Of a DNA stretch of 13,484 bases, positions 1 to 8,560 are shown one piece after another. The position numbers were made by a program, and so were the translations under genes. The notes under the pieces are model-generated. The model had not been told where the DNA came from, ran no database searches, and saw only the letters and a list, made by a program, of their open reading frames with translations. The DNA is taken from positions 1 through 13,484 of the forward strand of contig MU401017.1 in NCBI GenBank assembly GCA_022578965.1, read 5' to 3'. The stretch comes from Xylaria sp. FL1777. Its lineage: Eukaryota > Ascomycota > Sordariomycetes > Xylariales > Xylariaceae. The first letter of the stretch is position 1. Each line of letters begins with the position of its first letter.

Positions 1-13
1 ACCTTTATAGTAC

Positions 14-69
14 AAAAGCTAAATAACTAAATAATTTAACGTTAAATTATATAAGCTTATTTAGCTTTT
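14..69. repeat. Nested palindrome (20-bp perfect core with outer arms)
   Basis: Bases 31-50 (ATAATTTAACGTTAAATTAT) equal their own reverse complement. Outside this core, 13-base arms at 14-26 and 57-69 (AAAAGCTAAATAA and its complement) also pair, so most of the block could fold into one interrupted hairpin or cruciform. Such structures can be transposon termini, foldback elements or replication-related sites. Nothing here decides between them. Confidence 0.6.
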
Positions 70-373
70 TATAGTTTTACATTTTTATAAAAAGCGTAAT
101 GCAATGTTTATATTATAGCTTATGCTGCTTTTTTTTTAAAGCAAGGCTTAACAATATTTTTTTAATCTTTAATTAGCTAAAAAAAAAACAAAGCAAAAAA
201 CGTATAATTAATAATTATTTTGTTTTTATTAAGTTTTAGCTTATAAAGTTTACTTTGTTTTTTTAGCATGTATATTATAAAAAAATAAAGCAATAAGCTA
301 TTTATAGTACGTTTTATTTTATGTACTAGGTTTTTTGTTTTTATAGCTTTTTTTGCTTGCTTTTATGTTTTAG

Positions 374-418
374 TTTTTTTAGTTTTTTTTGGTTTTTTTT
401 TTTTTCTTTTTTTTTTTT
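374..418. repeat. Poly-T tract
   Basis: Forty-five bases that are almost all T, broken by AG, GG and one C. It is a simple low-complexity tract, or equally a poly-A tract on the minus strand. A retrotransposon tail on the minus strand is possible but has no supporting context. Confidence 0.75.
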
Positions 419-485
419 GCTTTTAGTTTAGTACAAGGCGTTATAACTAAGCTAAAGCGCTTTTTATACATAAATATAACAATAT

Positions 486-521
486 AACGTAATATAGTTT
501 ATTTATAGCTTATATTACGTT
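486..521. repeat. Small inverted repeat (11-bp arms, 14-base spacer)
   Basis: AACGTAATATA at 486-496 is the exact reverse complement of TATATTACGTT at 511-521. It lacks a following terminator-like context and could be chance in such DNA, although the matching CG inside both arms makes it less trivial than an A/T-only match. Confidence 0.5.
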
Positions 522-820
522 TTAAATTTATATATTATAGTAAGTATTAAGCAATAAATAAAATATATATTACTTTTTTTTTGTTTTTGTGCTGTTATAA
601 CGTTGCTAAAACTTAAGGATTTTTTTTTAGTTTTATACCTTAAAAATAAGCTAGTTTTAAGCTTTAAATAAACAACCGTTTAGTAAAAAAAGCATTATAG
701 TTTATTAGCGTGCTTAAAATTTAGGAAAATTTACTGTTATATATATATATGTTGCATTTAAAAAAAAAATGCTTTTATTGCAGCATTGTAAGCAATTAGC
801 ATATAATATAGTTTGCTTAA

Positions 821-980
821 TATAGCACAAAAAATAAAAAAAAAATTAACTTTATGCGTTTTCTTAATAATAAATTGCTTTTTTTAGTGTTTTAACTTAG
901 TATAGCACAAAAAATAAAAAAAAAATCAAAACTACGCGTTTTTTTAATAGTAAATTGCTTTTTTTAATATTATAACTTAG
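821..980. repeat. Tandem duplication, 2 x 80 bp
   Basis: Copies at 821-900 and 901-980 both begin TATAGCACAAAAAATAAAAA and both contain a GCGTTTT..TTAATA..TAAATTGCTTTTTTT core ending in AACTTAG. Several differences are transitions (for example TTAACTTTATGCG versus TCAAAACTACGCG contains T/C changes), but some are not. It is a local duplication followed by divergence. Confidence 0.85.
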
Positions 981-1665
981 TATATAAAATGCTTAAAACC
1001 TAGCTATATTTTTTTTTTTGTTTTATATATATTTAGCTTTTTAATTTAGGTTATTTTTTGGTTAAAATTATAAGCCTGTTTTAGCAAAGCTTTTTTTACT
1101 GCAATTTTAGCATTATTTACTTTAATAACTATATTTTTTAGTTTGCTTTATTACATTTAATAATTTCTTTTTTTATTGGTTTTTTTTTTTTTATTAAAGC
1201 AATACTAAAAAAACAAATAAATAATAAAAATATATGTTTTAAATACTTTTATTAACTTAATAATATATAGCTTTAGATTTTTTATAAACTTTTATAACTA
1301 GTTTTAGCTTTTTTATTTATATATTAACATATTTCTATAAATAAAGATATAGCAAAAAAGTAGCATTTATTGCAATTTATAAACATATAATAATATTATA
1401 TTTTTTTTGCTATATTTTAAGCTATATTTTTTACTTTTTTTATATACGTTACTTTTATTATTTAATTTTTTTAATTTATTTATTATATTAATGCACTATT
1501 ATTAGTATAATTATATATTTTACTATTTTTAATGATTTATTAATAATATAATATAACAAAAAAATACATTTTTTTTAAAATAGCTTAATAAAACTAGTTA
1601 TACTTTTTGCTATTATTGCTGTGTTTATATAGTAGTATTTTTATTTACTTATATTTATTTTTTAT
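981..1665. other. Non-coding AT-rich stretch
   Basis: T-rich, with frequent stops in all frames. I see no repeat copy, hairpin of note or gene remnant that I can name. Confidence 0.55.
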
Positions 1666-1786
1666 GTATTATTGCTATTATTATTACTATTACTATTGCT
1701 ATTACTACTGTTATTACTACTGCTATTATTATTGCTATTATTATTACTATTATTACTACTAATATTATAGCTACTATTACTGCTAT
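1666..1786. repeat. Degenerate trinucleotide microsatellite (ATT/ACT/GCT)
   Basis: A run of triplets in one phase, nearly all ATT, ACT, GCT or GTT on the + strand (AAT, AGT, AGC, AAC on the other). The variants differ mainly by C/T and G/A, so they could derive from a more uniform GC-containing triplet repeat degraded by transitions. The origin could be a plain microsatellite or a homopolymeric amino-acid tract of a lost gene; no flanking coding signal supports the latter. Confidence 0.8.
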
Positions 1787-2947
1787 TTTTTATAACTTTT
1801 AGTTTTTATTTTATTACTTTTTTTTTTTTGCCGATTTTAAAAGTTTATAGTTTTTAATATTTACTTTTAATTCTTTTTATTAGTAAATAGAAGTTATTTT
1901 TACTTGTTGCTATAATATATTACTTAAAGTTTTATTAAGTTTTGTTTTTATAGCAAAAGATGTTTTTTAGCAAAAAAACAACAAAAATAAAAATAAAAAC
2001 AAAAACAAAAATAATTTTTTTATAACTTTTATAAATCTTAAAAAAAAGTACTTTAATAAAAAATAAAAAGTTAATAACGTTTTAATTAAGCAACTATATT
2101 TTAATATTTTTAGTGCTTTTTAATACTTTGTTAAGTAAGCTAGCTTTTTGCTAAAAAACTATACTTAAAAGCTTTTAAAGCACTTTAAAAATAGCTTTTT
2201 TAAAAAATAAAATAAAAACAAATTAGAAATTTATGTTAAAACATGCAAAGTGTTTAATTTAATAACGTATAATACTGCTTGCGTAAAGTAAACTAAAAAA
2301 CACAAAAAACAAAATGCTAAACGTTAAAAGCTTAGTTTATTGCAAACGCTGTTTTTTTTACTAAAATTTATAAATAATTTACTTTAGCTTGCGTTTATTA
2401 ATTAATATTTCTTTAGCTTAAATAAAAAAGCATAATAAATAAATAATATAAATTTTGCTTATATTTTATTACTAAAGCTTAAAGTTATAAGTAATATATT
2501 AATTTTATAAATAGTTATAATAAAGCTAGCGTTTAAATTTAGCACGTAAAATATGTTTATAAGAATTTTTTTTTTAGCGCTTTTAAAAAACTGCTATAAA
2601 AACTTTTATGCTATAGCATTATAATAAGTTATTAAAGTATAGCAAAAAAAAACAGTATTTTTTTATTTTATAGCATTAAAACATTAGCTTAAAATGCTTT
2701 TGCTATTATTAATATATTAAATTTAATATTTATAAGATTTTTTGCTTTATTTTTTTTTTTTGCTATAAATTTAAAAGCTAAACAATATATTGCTATAAAA
2801 ACTTAATAATAGCTAGCATTTTTAGCACTAATATATAAATTAACAAAAAGTAAAAAATAAAAAAAAAAGCAAATATAAGTAATATTATAGCTAATTTTTT
2901 TAAGCTATTAAAAGCTTTTATTAGCATACGTATATAAAACATTGCAA
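1787..2947. other. Non-coding AT-rich stretch
   Basis: No gene found. It contains the hexamer-like A-rich tract at 1971-2013. Frequent AAAGC and GCTTT words occur with no fixed period. Bases 1830-1875 retain a GCCGATTTT word, unusual for the window. Confidence 0.55.
1971..2013. repeat. A-rich hexamer-like repeat (AAAAAC/AAAAAT)
   Basis: Successive blocks of about five A's separated by C or T. The alternation between C and T at the same position of the unit is what C-to-T change in a short tandem repeat would give. Confidence 0.65.
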
Positions 2948-3124
2948 ATTATAGTTTTTATTGTTTTTTATTTAATATTTTTTTTTTATAGTATGCTATT
3001 TATAATGTAGTTTTTGCAGTTTTATATTTAATATTTTATTTTTTATAGTATTATATTTAAAATGCAGTTTTTACGTTTTTTTATTTAACTTTTTTTTTTT
3101 AATTATATAATATTTATAATGCAA
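2948..3124. repeat. Degenerate tandem repeat, about 3 x 57-63 bp
   Basis: Three units end in AATGTAG (3004-3010), AATGCAG (3061-3067) and AATGCAA (3119-3125). Each contains a TTTATTTAA or TATTTAA word followed by a T-run and TATAGTAT-like sequence. Spacing is 57-58 bp for the last two and about 63 bp for the first. Confidence 0.65.
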
Positions 3125-3520
3125 ACTTTTTATATATGTAAACTTGTTTAATAATTATAAATTTATTTTTTAAAAAAACAAAATATTAATTATATTTAGT
3201 TTTTTTTACAAATATATAAATATAATTTATAGCATAGCAAACTATATTAGCTTACATTTTTGCTTTTTTTAAGCTAATAAGTTTAGTTTTTTTTATATAT
3301 AATAATATTAATTTATTTAATAGCTAGTATAATTAGGCATTTTTTATATATTTACAGTAGTTTTTGCAAAAAAGTTATTTTTAAAACAACAACTGCAATA
3401 AAAAAGCTTTGTTTTAGTTTTACTTTTATTGTTTTTAGTAATAAATAAATATATATTTTGCTATATACTTTAAAAATATATTAATATATTATTTATAAAT
3501 TTATATAAAGTAAGCATTTT
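3125..3520. other. Non-coding AT-rich stretch
   Basis: No gene. One weak 8-bp inverted repeat (TTAGCTTA at 3247-3254 with TAAGCTAA at 3270-3277) lies here, too short to interpret. Confidence 0.5.
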
Positions 3521-3720
3521 AGCTTATTAAAGCATTATTAATGTTTGTTTTATTTGTTTTATAGTATTTTAGCTTAATAAAGCATTATAAATGTTTGTTT
3601 TATTTGTTTTATAGTATTTTAGCTTAGCAAAGCATTATAGTTATTTATTTTATTTGTTTTGTAGCACTTTAGCTTAGCAAAAAATTAATAAAAATTGTTT
3701 TATTTGTTTTGTAAAAACGC
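3521..3720. repeat. Tandem repeat, 4 x 50 bp
   Basis: Units start at 3521, 3571, 3621 and 3671, each with AGCTTA and containing TTGTTTTATTTGTTTT or a close variant. The period is exactly 50 bp throughout. Units 1 and 2 are nearly identical. Units 3 and 4 retain more G and C (GTAGCAC where units 1 and 2 have ATAGTAT), which is the pattern expected from C-to-T and G-to-A loss. Unit 4 is the most diverged. Confidence 0.9.
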
Positions 3721-3964
3721 TATTACTTTTTATACTATTTTTGCGTTTTTTTTAAGCTAAATTATTATATTAAAAATTATATTAGTTATGTTATACACGT
3801 TAAAATAAAAATCAAGCATAAAAAAACATTAATTTAAAACAAAAAAAAAAACAATTAAAATAGCTGTTTATATTAGTATAACAAACAAAAAAATTGTAAA
3901 TAGTTAATAAATACTTTAAAGTTTTCAGTAATATAAAAGCGCTACATTTATTGCTTTATTTTTT

Positions 3965-4054
3965 AAGCTTTTATTTAGTGCTTTTAATTTGCTAAGTATT
4001 AGCGCTTTTAAGCTTTTATTTAATGCTTTTTATTAGCTAAGTATTAGTACTTTT
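3965..4054. repeat. Tandem duplication, 2 x 45 bp
   Basis: Copies 3965-4009 and 4010-4054 both run AAGCTTTTATTTA.TGCTTTT...GCTAAGTATTAG..CTTTT. Main differences are G/A (TTAGTG versus TTAATG) and GC/TA in AGCGC versus AGTAC. Confidence 0.88.
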
Positions 4055-4252
4055 AAAATTTTTTTTGTTTGTTTTTATATGTTTTTAAATGTTGTTTTTT
4101 TATAGCAATTTAAATAATTTTTTTACTTAAAAAGAAATAGCTAAAAACAAGTTATTTTTATACTAAGTTTACTATAATGCTTTAATAAATGCTTACAGCA
4201 TTTTTTTTAAGCATAAAAACATGTTTAATGCTTACAAAGCAAAGTTATTTAG

Positions 4253-4671
4253 TTTACGTTATTATTTAAGAACGCTATAATAATTATAACTTTTAAAAAT
4301 ATTTTGTTTTTATATTAATAATGTTTAAAAGCAATAAATATTAAAAATAATTATAATAATATAAAAAAATAGTATATTATTAATAATAAGCTTATAAAGC
4401 AAAATATTTTAGCTTAATTTACGTTATTATTTAAGGAATTTATAGTAATTGCAGTTTTTAAAAATATTTTATTTATATATTAGTAACGTTTTAAAGCAAT
4501 AAATAGTAAAAAAAAAAAAAAACAATAATATAAAAAAACAAAACTAGTTTATATTATTATTTAAGAAGTTTATTGTAATTGTAGTTTTTAATAATATTTT
4601 GTTTATATATTAGTAATGTTTAAAAGCAATAAACGGAAAAAAAAAAAAAAAACAATAATATAAAAAAACAG
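4253..4671. repeat. Three direct copies of a 120-130 bp unit
   Basis: Copies begin near 4253, 4418 and 4548. Each runs TTTA.(C/T)GTTATTATTTAAG, then a TAATTG.AGTTTTTAA block, then TATATTAGTAA(C/T)GTTT, AAAGCAATAAA and a long A-run followed by CAATAATATAAAAAAA. Copies 2 and 3 are the closest pair; copy 1 lacks the pure A-run and is followed by about 45 extra bases. The sequence just before copies 1 and 2 (CTTA.AAAGCAAA) also matches, so the original unit was longer. Confidence 0.85.
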
Positions 4672-4689
4672 AACATTACTAGTAAAAAG

Positions 4690-4708
4690 CTGCGCTGCAG
4701 TAGTGCAG
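4690..4708. repeat. GC-dense imperfect palindrome
   Basis: CTGCGCTGCAGTAGTGCAG has 12 G or C in 19 bases, one of the densest spots in the window. The arms pair except where G faces T, which is what C-to-T change in one arm of an older perfect palindrome would leave. It directly precedes a T-run and the large palindrome at 4766. Confidence 0.5.
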
Positions 4709-4765
4709 ATTTTTTTTTCTTTTTTATAGTTTATATAAAAAAAAAATAAATTATTATTATTAAGT

Positions 4766-4887
4766 TTACTATAAGCTAGCTTTAATTAATCTACTTTTAT
4801 ATTAACTATTAACTAAGTTTTTTAAGTAAAAAATGCTTAATTAACAGTTAATAAAAAAGCAAATTAAATAAAGCTAGCTTATAGTAA
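4766..4887. repeat. Large imperfect palindrome, 122 bp
   Basis: The outer arms TTACTATAAGCTAGCTTTA (4766 on) and its complement (ending 4887) match exactly. Inner arms match with a few differences, several of them C/T or G/A (CTAC versus TTGC, AACTAAG versus AATTAAG, ACTATT versus ACTGTT), plus small indels. The centre is near 4826. It resembles a small foldback element or MITE, or a head-to-head junction of two repeat copies. No target-site duplication could be fixed. Confidence 0.75.
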
Positions 4888-4904
4888 TTTTATTAAAAGC
4901 TATA

Positions 4905-4978
4905 GATTTGCTTTTTTATAAATAATAAAGTTTTTTAAGCAAAAAATGCTTAGTTAATAGTTTATAAAGAAGTAAATT
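4905..4978. repeat. Second palindrome related to the one at 4766-4887
   Basis: Arms GATTTGCTTTTTTATAAA and TTTATAAAGAAGTAAATTT pair imperfectly. The core (AAGTTTTTTAAGCAAAAAATGCTTAG...) is a direct repeat of the core of the preceding palindrome at 4815-4850, with C/T and A/G differences. Two copies of one palindromic element side by side are therefore likely, the second having lost its outer arms. Confidence 0.65.
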
Positions 4979-5264
4979 TGCAGCAAAGCAAAATAAGCTA
5001 TAATAAAAAAAAAAACAAAAAAAATAGCTAATATATTTTATATAAAGTGCGCAAAAAAAGTGTTTATGCTTTTTGCAGCAATACGTTTATAAATTATATA
5101 TATAAAAACAAAAGAAAAAATATATACATTTTTTATTAAGTATTTATATAAGCTATTTATATTTATTGCTATATTATATTTTTGTAGTATATATTTAAGT
5201 ACTTAAGTATTTATAAAAAGAAAAAAAAAACAATAAATATGCTTTTATTTGCGTTTAAAATAAA

Positions 5265-5455
5265 GCTGCTTTTTGGGTTGCTATAGTAATATATTAATAT
5301 ATTTTGTATGTTTAAAAAAAAAAAAACAACTAATGTACTTTTAATAATATATGTAGTAAAATAGCTTTTGTTTTTTATAGTAATGCGTTTTTTTGTGTGT
5401 TATATATATAAAAAAAAAAATAGCTAATATACTTTTTTAATAGTATGCTTAATAA
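5265..5455. repeat. Imperfect tandem duplication, about 2 x 96 bp
   Basis: The first copy starts GCTGCTTTTTGGGTTG and the second ATAGCTTTTGTTTTTT. Both continue ATAGTAAT.., a TTTTGT(A/G)TG word, a long A-run, (A/G)CTAAT(G/A)TACTTTT and AAT..TATG. The second copy has lost G's present in the first (GGG against GTT), and small indels are present. A weaker third A-run/AGCTAATATA copy sits near 5010-5035. Confidence 0.6.
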
Positions 5456-5570
5456 AATTGCTTAAGCTTACTACTATTATATGTTTTTATATTATAAACT
5501 TATTGCTATTTAAAACAAATAAAAAAGCTTTTTATATATAAGCTTTACTTTAAAACTTTGCAAAATATAC

Positions 5571-5705
5571 TTTTTTTGTTTTTTTATATAATAAACAGCT
5601 TAAATAACATATATTACTTTTTAACTTTTTAAAACTTATTTTTTGTTTTTTTATATATAAATAGCTTAAATAATATGCGTTGTTTTTTAACTTTTTTTAA
5701 CTTAT
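5571..5705. repeat. Tandem duplication, 2 x 67 bp
   Basis: Both copies run TTTTGTTTTTTTATAT, AA(C/T)AGCTTAAATAA(C/T)AT, a short variable block, TTTTTAACTTTTT and AACTTATTTTT. The C/T differences are transitions. The invariant G after the T-run lies at 5578 and 5645, fixing the period at 67. Confidence 0.85.
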
Positions 5706-6877
5706 TTTTTATTACAGCTAAAAGCTTTTTTTTATTATAAATATAAAGCATGTTTTTTTTTTTTTAGTTAAATTTAATATATAAAATAAAAAGAAAACTT
5801 TAAAAAAGCAACAAAAAATAATTAAATATAAAACATGCTATAGCTTAAAAGCTTTTAAATAAAAAAAAAGTAAAAAAAAGTTTAGTTTATTGCTATAGCT
5901 AAAAAAAAGTTAACTTTGCTTTACTATTTAAACATATAGTTAAAAAGAAAAAAAAAAATAATTAAGCTTATAAAATAGCTTATAACGTATAGTTTTTTTA
6001 AAAAAAAAAGCTTTTAAATAAAAATAACGTATATATATAAAAATGCATTAAAAAACAAGTATATATATATAGTTATAGTTTATAATTATGTTTTTTGCTA
6101 GCATTAATAAAAAAGTGCAACGCGAATAAAAAGCAAACTATATGTTTGCTATAAGCGTTACTAGTTATATATAAATTAAAAAAAAAGCTAGATTTTTTTG
6201 TTGTAATTTTTAGTTAGTTAAATAGTAAAACGATTTAAAGTTAATACTATAGTGTAGTATTAAGACTTTTTTTATGCAAAAAAAAAGCAAAAGTACAAAA
6301 ATAATAATTATTTTATAAACTTTTTTGCTTTAAAATCTATTGTTAAAACATATGTATTTTGTAGTTTTAATGCATTAAAAAAACACAAAAAACAAAATAA
6401 TAAAAAAAAAATAGCAAAAAAATATACATTAAAAAAAAAAAAGAAAAAAATAAACAAAAATAAAATAAAATAAAAAAACAAAGCATAATTATGTTATAAC
6501 TATAATAAGTTTAAAAGCAAAAAAAAAAAAAAAGCTAAAAATGTTTTATTATTTACGTATATAAGTTATTAAAAGTACTATATGCACTAAAAATTATATG
6601 CTTACTTAAATATACTAATAAATTTATTATTATAAATAATACAAAAAAGCAATTATTTTTTTTTTTAAAAGTAAATGTAAATTAATTTTTTATGCTTATG
6701 TTTGTTTTTATAAAAAATTTTGCAAGCATAAAAAAACTATAGAAAAGGTTTTTGCTGTTGCGTTTTGCATATTATAGTTTTGTTTAAAAGCTTTTTTTAT
6801 ACTTTAGTTATATTTAAAAAAACATTTTGTAGCAGTATTTTACGTAAAAAGTTTTTTTAATATAATTAAATTTTTAC
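5706..6877. other. Non-coding AT-rich stretch with small hairpins
   Basis: No gene. A-rich from about 5860 to 6540, with several A-runs of 9 or more. An interrupted inverted repeat at about 6120-6158 (AACGC..AGCAAAC / GTTTGCT..GCGTT) and the hairpin at 6241-6263 are the only structures seen. Confidence 0.55.
6241..6263. repeat. Perfect 9-bp stem, 5-base loop hairpin
   Basis: TTAATACTA (6241-6249) pairs exactly with TAGTATTAA (6255-6263) around TAGTG. It is followed by GAC and a T-run, superficially like a bacterial terminator, but nothing else in the window suggests a bacterial genome, so I call it only a hairpin. Confidence 0.5.
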
Positions 6878-7080
6878 TTTTTTTTTATTTTATATCTTTT
6901 TTATTTTATATATTTTTTTTATTTTATAAATTTTTTTTATTTTATATCTTTTTTATTTACTATTTTTTCTATTGATTTATTTACTTATTATATTTTTTAT
7001 TTTTTTTTATTTTTAAGTATTTTGATTTTTTATTTTTTTTTTTTTTTATTTTATTTTTTTTTTTTTTTTTATTGTATTTT
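6878..7080. repeat. T-rich minisatellite and poly-T region
   Basis: The word ATTTTATA recurs at 6887, 6903, 6921 and 6939, separated by T-runs, giving a period of 16-18 bp. It then grades into long T-runs with isolated A's to about 7080. Only a handful of G or C occur in 200 bases. Confidence 0.75.
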
Positions 7081-7500
7081 TTATTTATTTTAACACAATT
7101 TTTATAATTTTAACTTTTATACAAATTTTAAGACATAATTAAAAGTAATAACAATAAAGCTAATATTGCAGCTTTTTTTGCTTAGAAAAAAATTTATTAA
7201 AACTTGCGCTTTTGATTTTTTTTAAGTATTAATACTTTTTTTGCTAAAATTTTATAATAATAATAACTGTTTTTATAAAAAACTAGCTATTTAGCAATAT
7301 TTTTTTCTTTATATAAAAAAGCGAACATTTTTTTTATTAGTGTTATAATAGCTAACTTAGTATATATAAGAACTTTTTGTTTTTATTAAATTTTTTGCTT
7401 AGCTTTATAAAAAATGCTAAAAAAGCAAGTAATTAGTAAGTAGCTTATTTTTTAAGCAGTTTTATATAGTATAATATTAATTTGTTATATATAAAAGCTA
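7081..7500. other. Non-coding AT-rich stretch
   Basis: No gene or repeat copy that I can support. Retains a few GA words (AAGACATAA, AAGAAC). Confidence 0.5.
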
Positions 7501-8106
7501 AGTGTTTAAAATTTAAATATAGCTTAATTAGCTATAATAAATAACTATAAGAAATTTTATATTAGCTTTTTAAAAATAGCTTTAGCTATTAAAGCTATAA
7601 ATAATAAAACAGCAAAATTTTTATTTAGTAATTCTTTTAAAAAGCAACTTAAATAAAATAAAATATATTTAGTAGTAAGCTTTATTTGTTTTAAAACAAA
7701 AAAGTATTAGCTTTTAAATAGTAGCTTTAATTATAAGTGCAATAAATAATAAAACAGCAAAATTTCTATTTAATAATTCTTTTAAAAAGCAACTTAAATA
7801 AAATAAAACATATTTAGTAGTAAGCTTTATTTGTTTTAAAATAAAAAAGCACTAGCTTTTAAATAGTAGCTTTAACTATTAATGCTATAAATAATAAAAT
7901 AGCAAAAAGTATTTAAAACTTAAATATAGCTTAATTAGCTATAATAAATAACTATATAAAGTTTTATATTAGCTATTAAATAGTAGCTTTAATTATTAGT
8001 ATAATAAATAATAAAACAGCAAAATTTTTATTTAGTAATTTTTTTAAAAAGCAATTTAAATAAAATAAAACATATTTAGTAGTAAGCTTTATTTGTTTTA
8101 AAATAA
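7501..8106. repeat. Higher-order repeat array with 145-bp unit
   Basis: A unit containing ATAATAAAA(C/T)AGCAAA, TTTTAAAAAGCAA, TTTAGTAGTAAGCTTTATTTG and TTTTAAA recurs with the C/T of the first word at 7610, 7755, 7900 and 8017. The first spacings are exactly 145 bp. The third unit is cut short at 7907, where a 112-bp leader block (7501-7612) returns as 7908-8019. In about 125 aligned bases, units 1 and 2 differ at six positions, all C/T or G/A. Units 2 and 4 differ at four positions over about 90 bases, again all transitions. This is the clearest RIP-like signature in the window. Confidence 0.9.
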
Positions 8107-8170
8107 GTAATATATTAATTATTAAAGCTTTTTATAGTTTTATTTTTAAAAGTAAAGATTTTTGCATTTT

Positions 8171-8560
8171 AAGCTACTAAAAAAAAGTTAAAAAAAACTA
8201 AGTAATTTTTTTAGTTTATGTTTTAAAGCTAAAATTATAAGCTACTGCTAAAAAGTTAAAAAAAACTAAAGTTTTAGTTTTAAAGCTAAAATTTTAAGCT
8301 ATTGCTAAAAAGTTAACAAAATTTAAGCAATTTTTTTAGTTTTAATTTTAAAGTTAAAATTTTAAGCTATTATTAAAAAGTTGCTAAAAATCGAAGTTTT
8401 AGTTAAAAAGCAAAAATTATTATATTTTTAAGTTATATTTTAAAAATAAATATTTTTGCATTTTAAACTGCTGCTAAAAAGTAAAAAATACTTAAGAAAT
8501 TTTTTCTGTTTTATTTTTAAAACTAAAAATTTTTGCGTTTTAAACTATAGTAAATTTGCT
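8171..8560. repeat. Degenerate tandem array, about 57-68 bp unit
   Basis: The word AAGCTA(C/T)T.(C/T)TAAAAAGTT recurs at 8171, 8239, 8296 and 8364, spaced 68, 57 and 68 bp. Diverged forms (AAACTGCTGCTAAAAAGT, AAACTATAGTAAA) occur at 8465 and 8542. Each is followed by AAAAAACTAA, TTTTAGTTTTA and AAGCTAAAATTTT. It directly follows the 145-bp array. Confidence 0.75.

Larger units (their letters stand above)
70..820. other. Non-coding AT-rich stretch
   Basis: No open frame of useful length and no recognisable RNA gene. The stretch is T-rich on the + strand. It contains the poly-T block and the small hairpin listed separately. A short alternating TA tract lies near 740-750. Confidence 0.6.

Noticed and set aside
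6241..6280. Hairpin followed by a T-run, like a Rho-independent terminator
   Set aside because: There is no upstream gene, and the overall character is eukaryotic repeat DNA. AT-only stems with T-runs are frequent here by chance.
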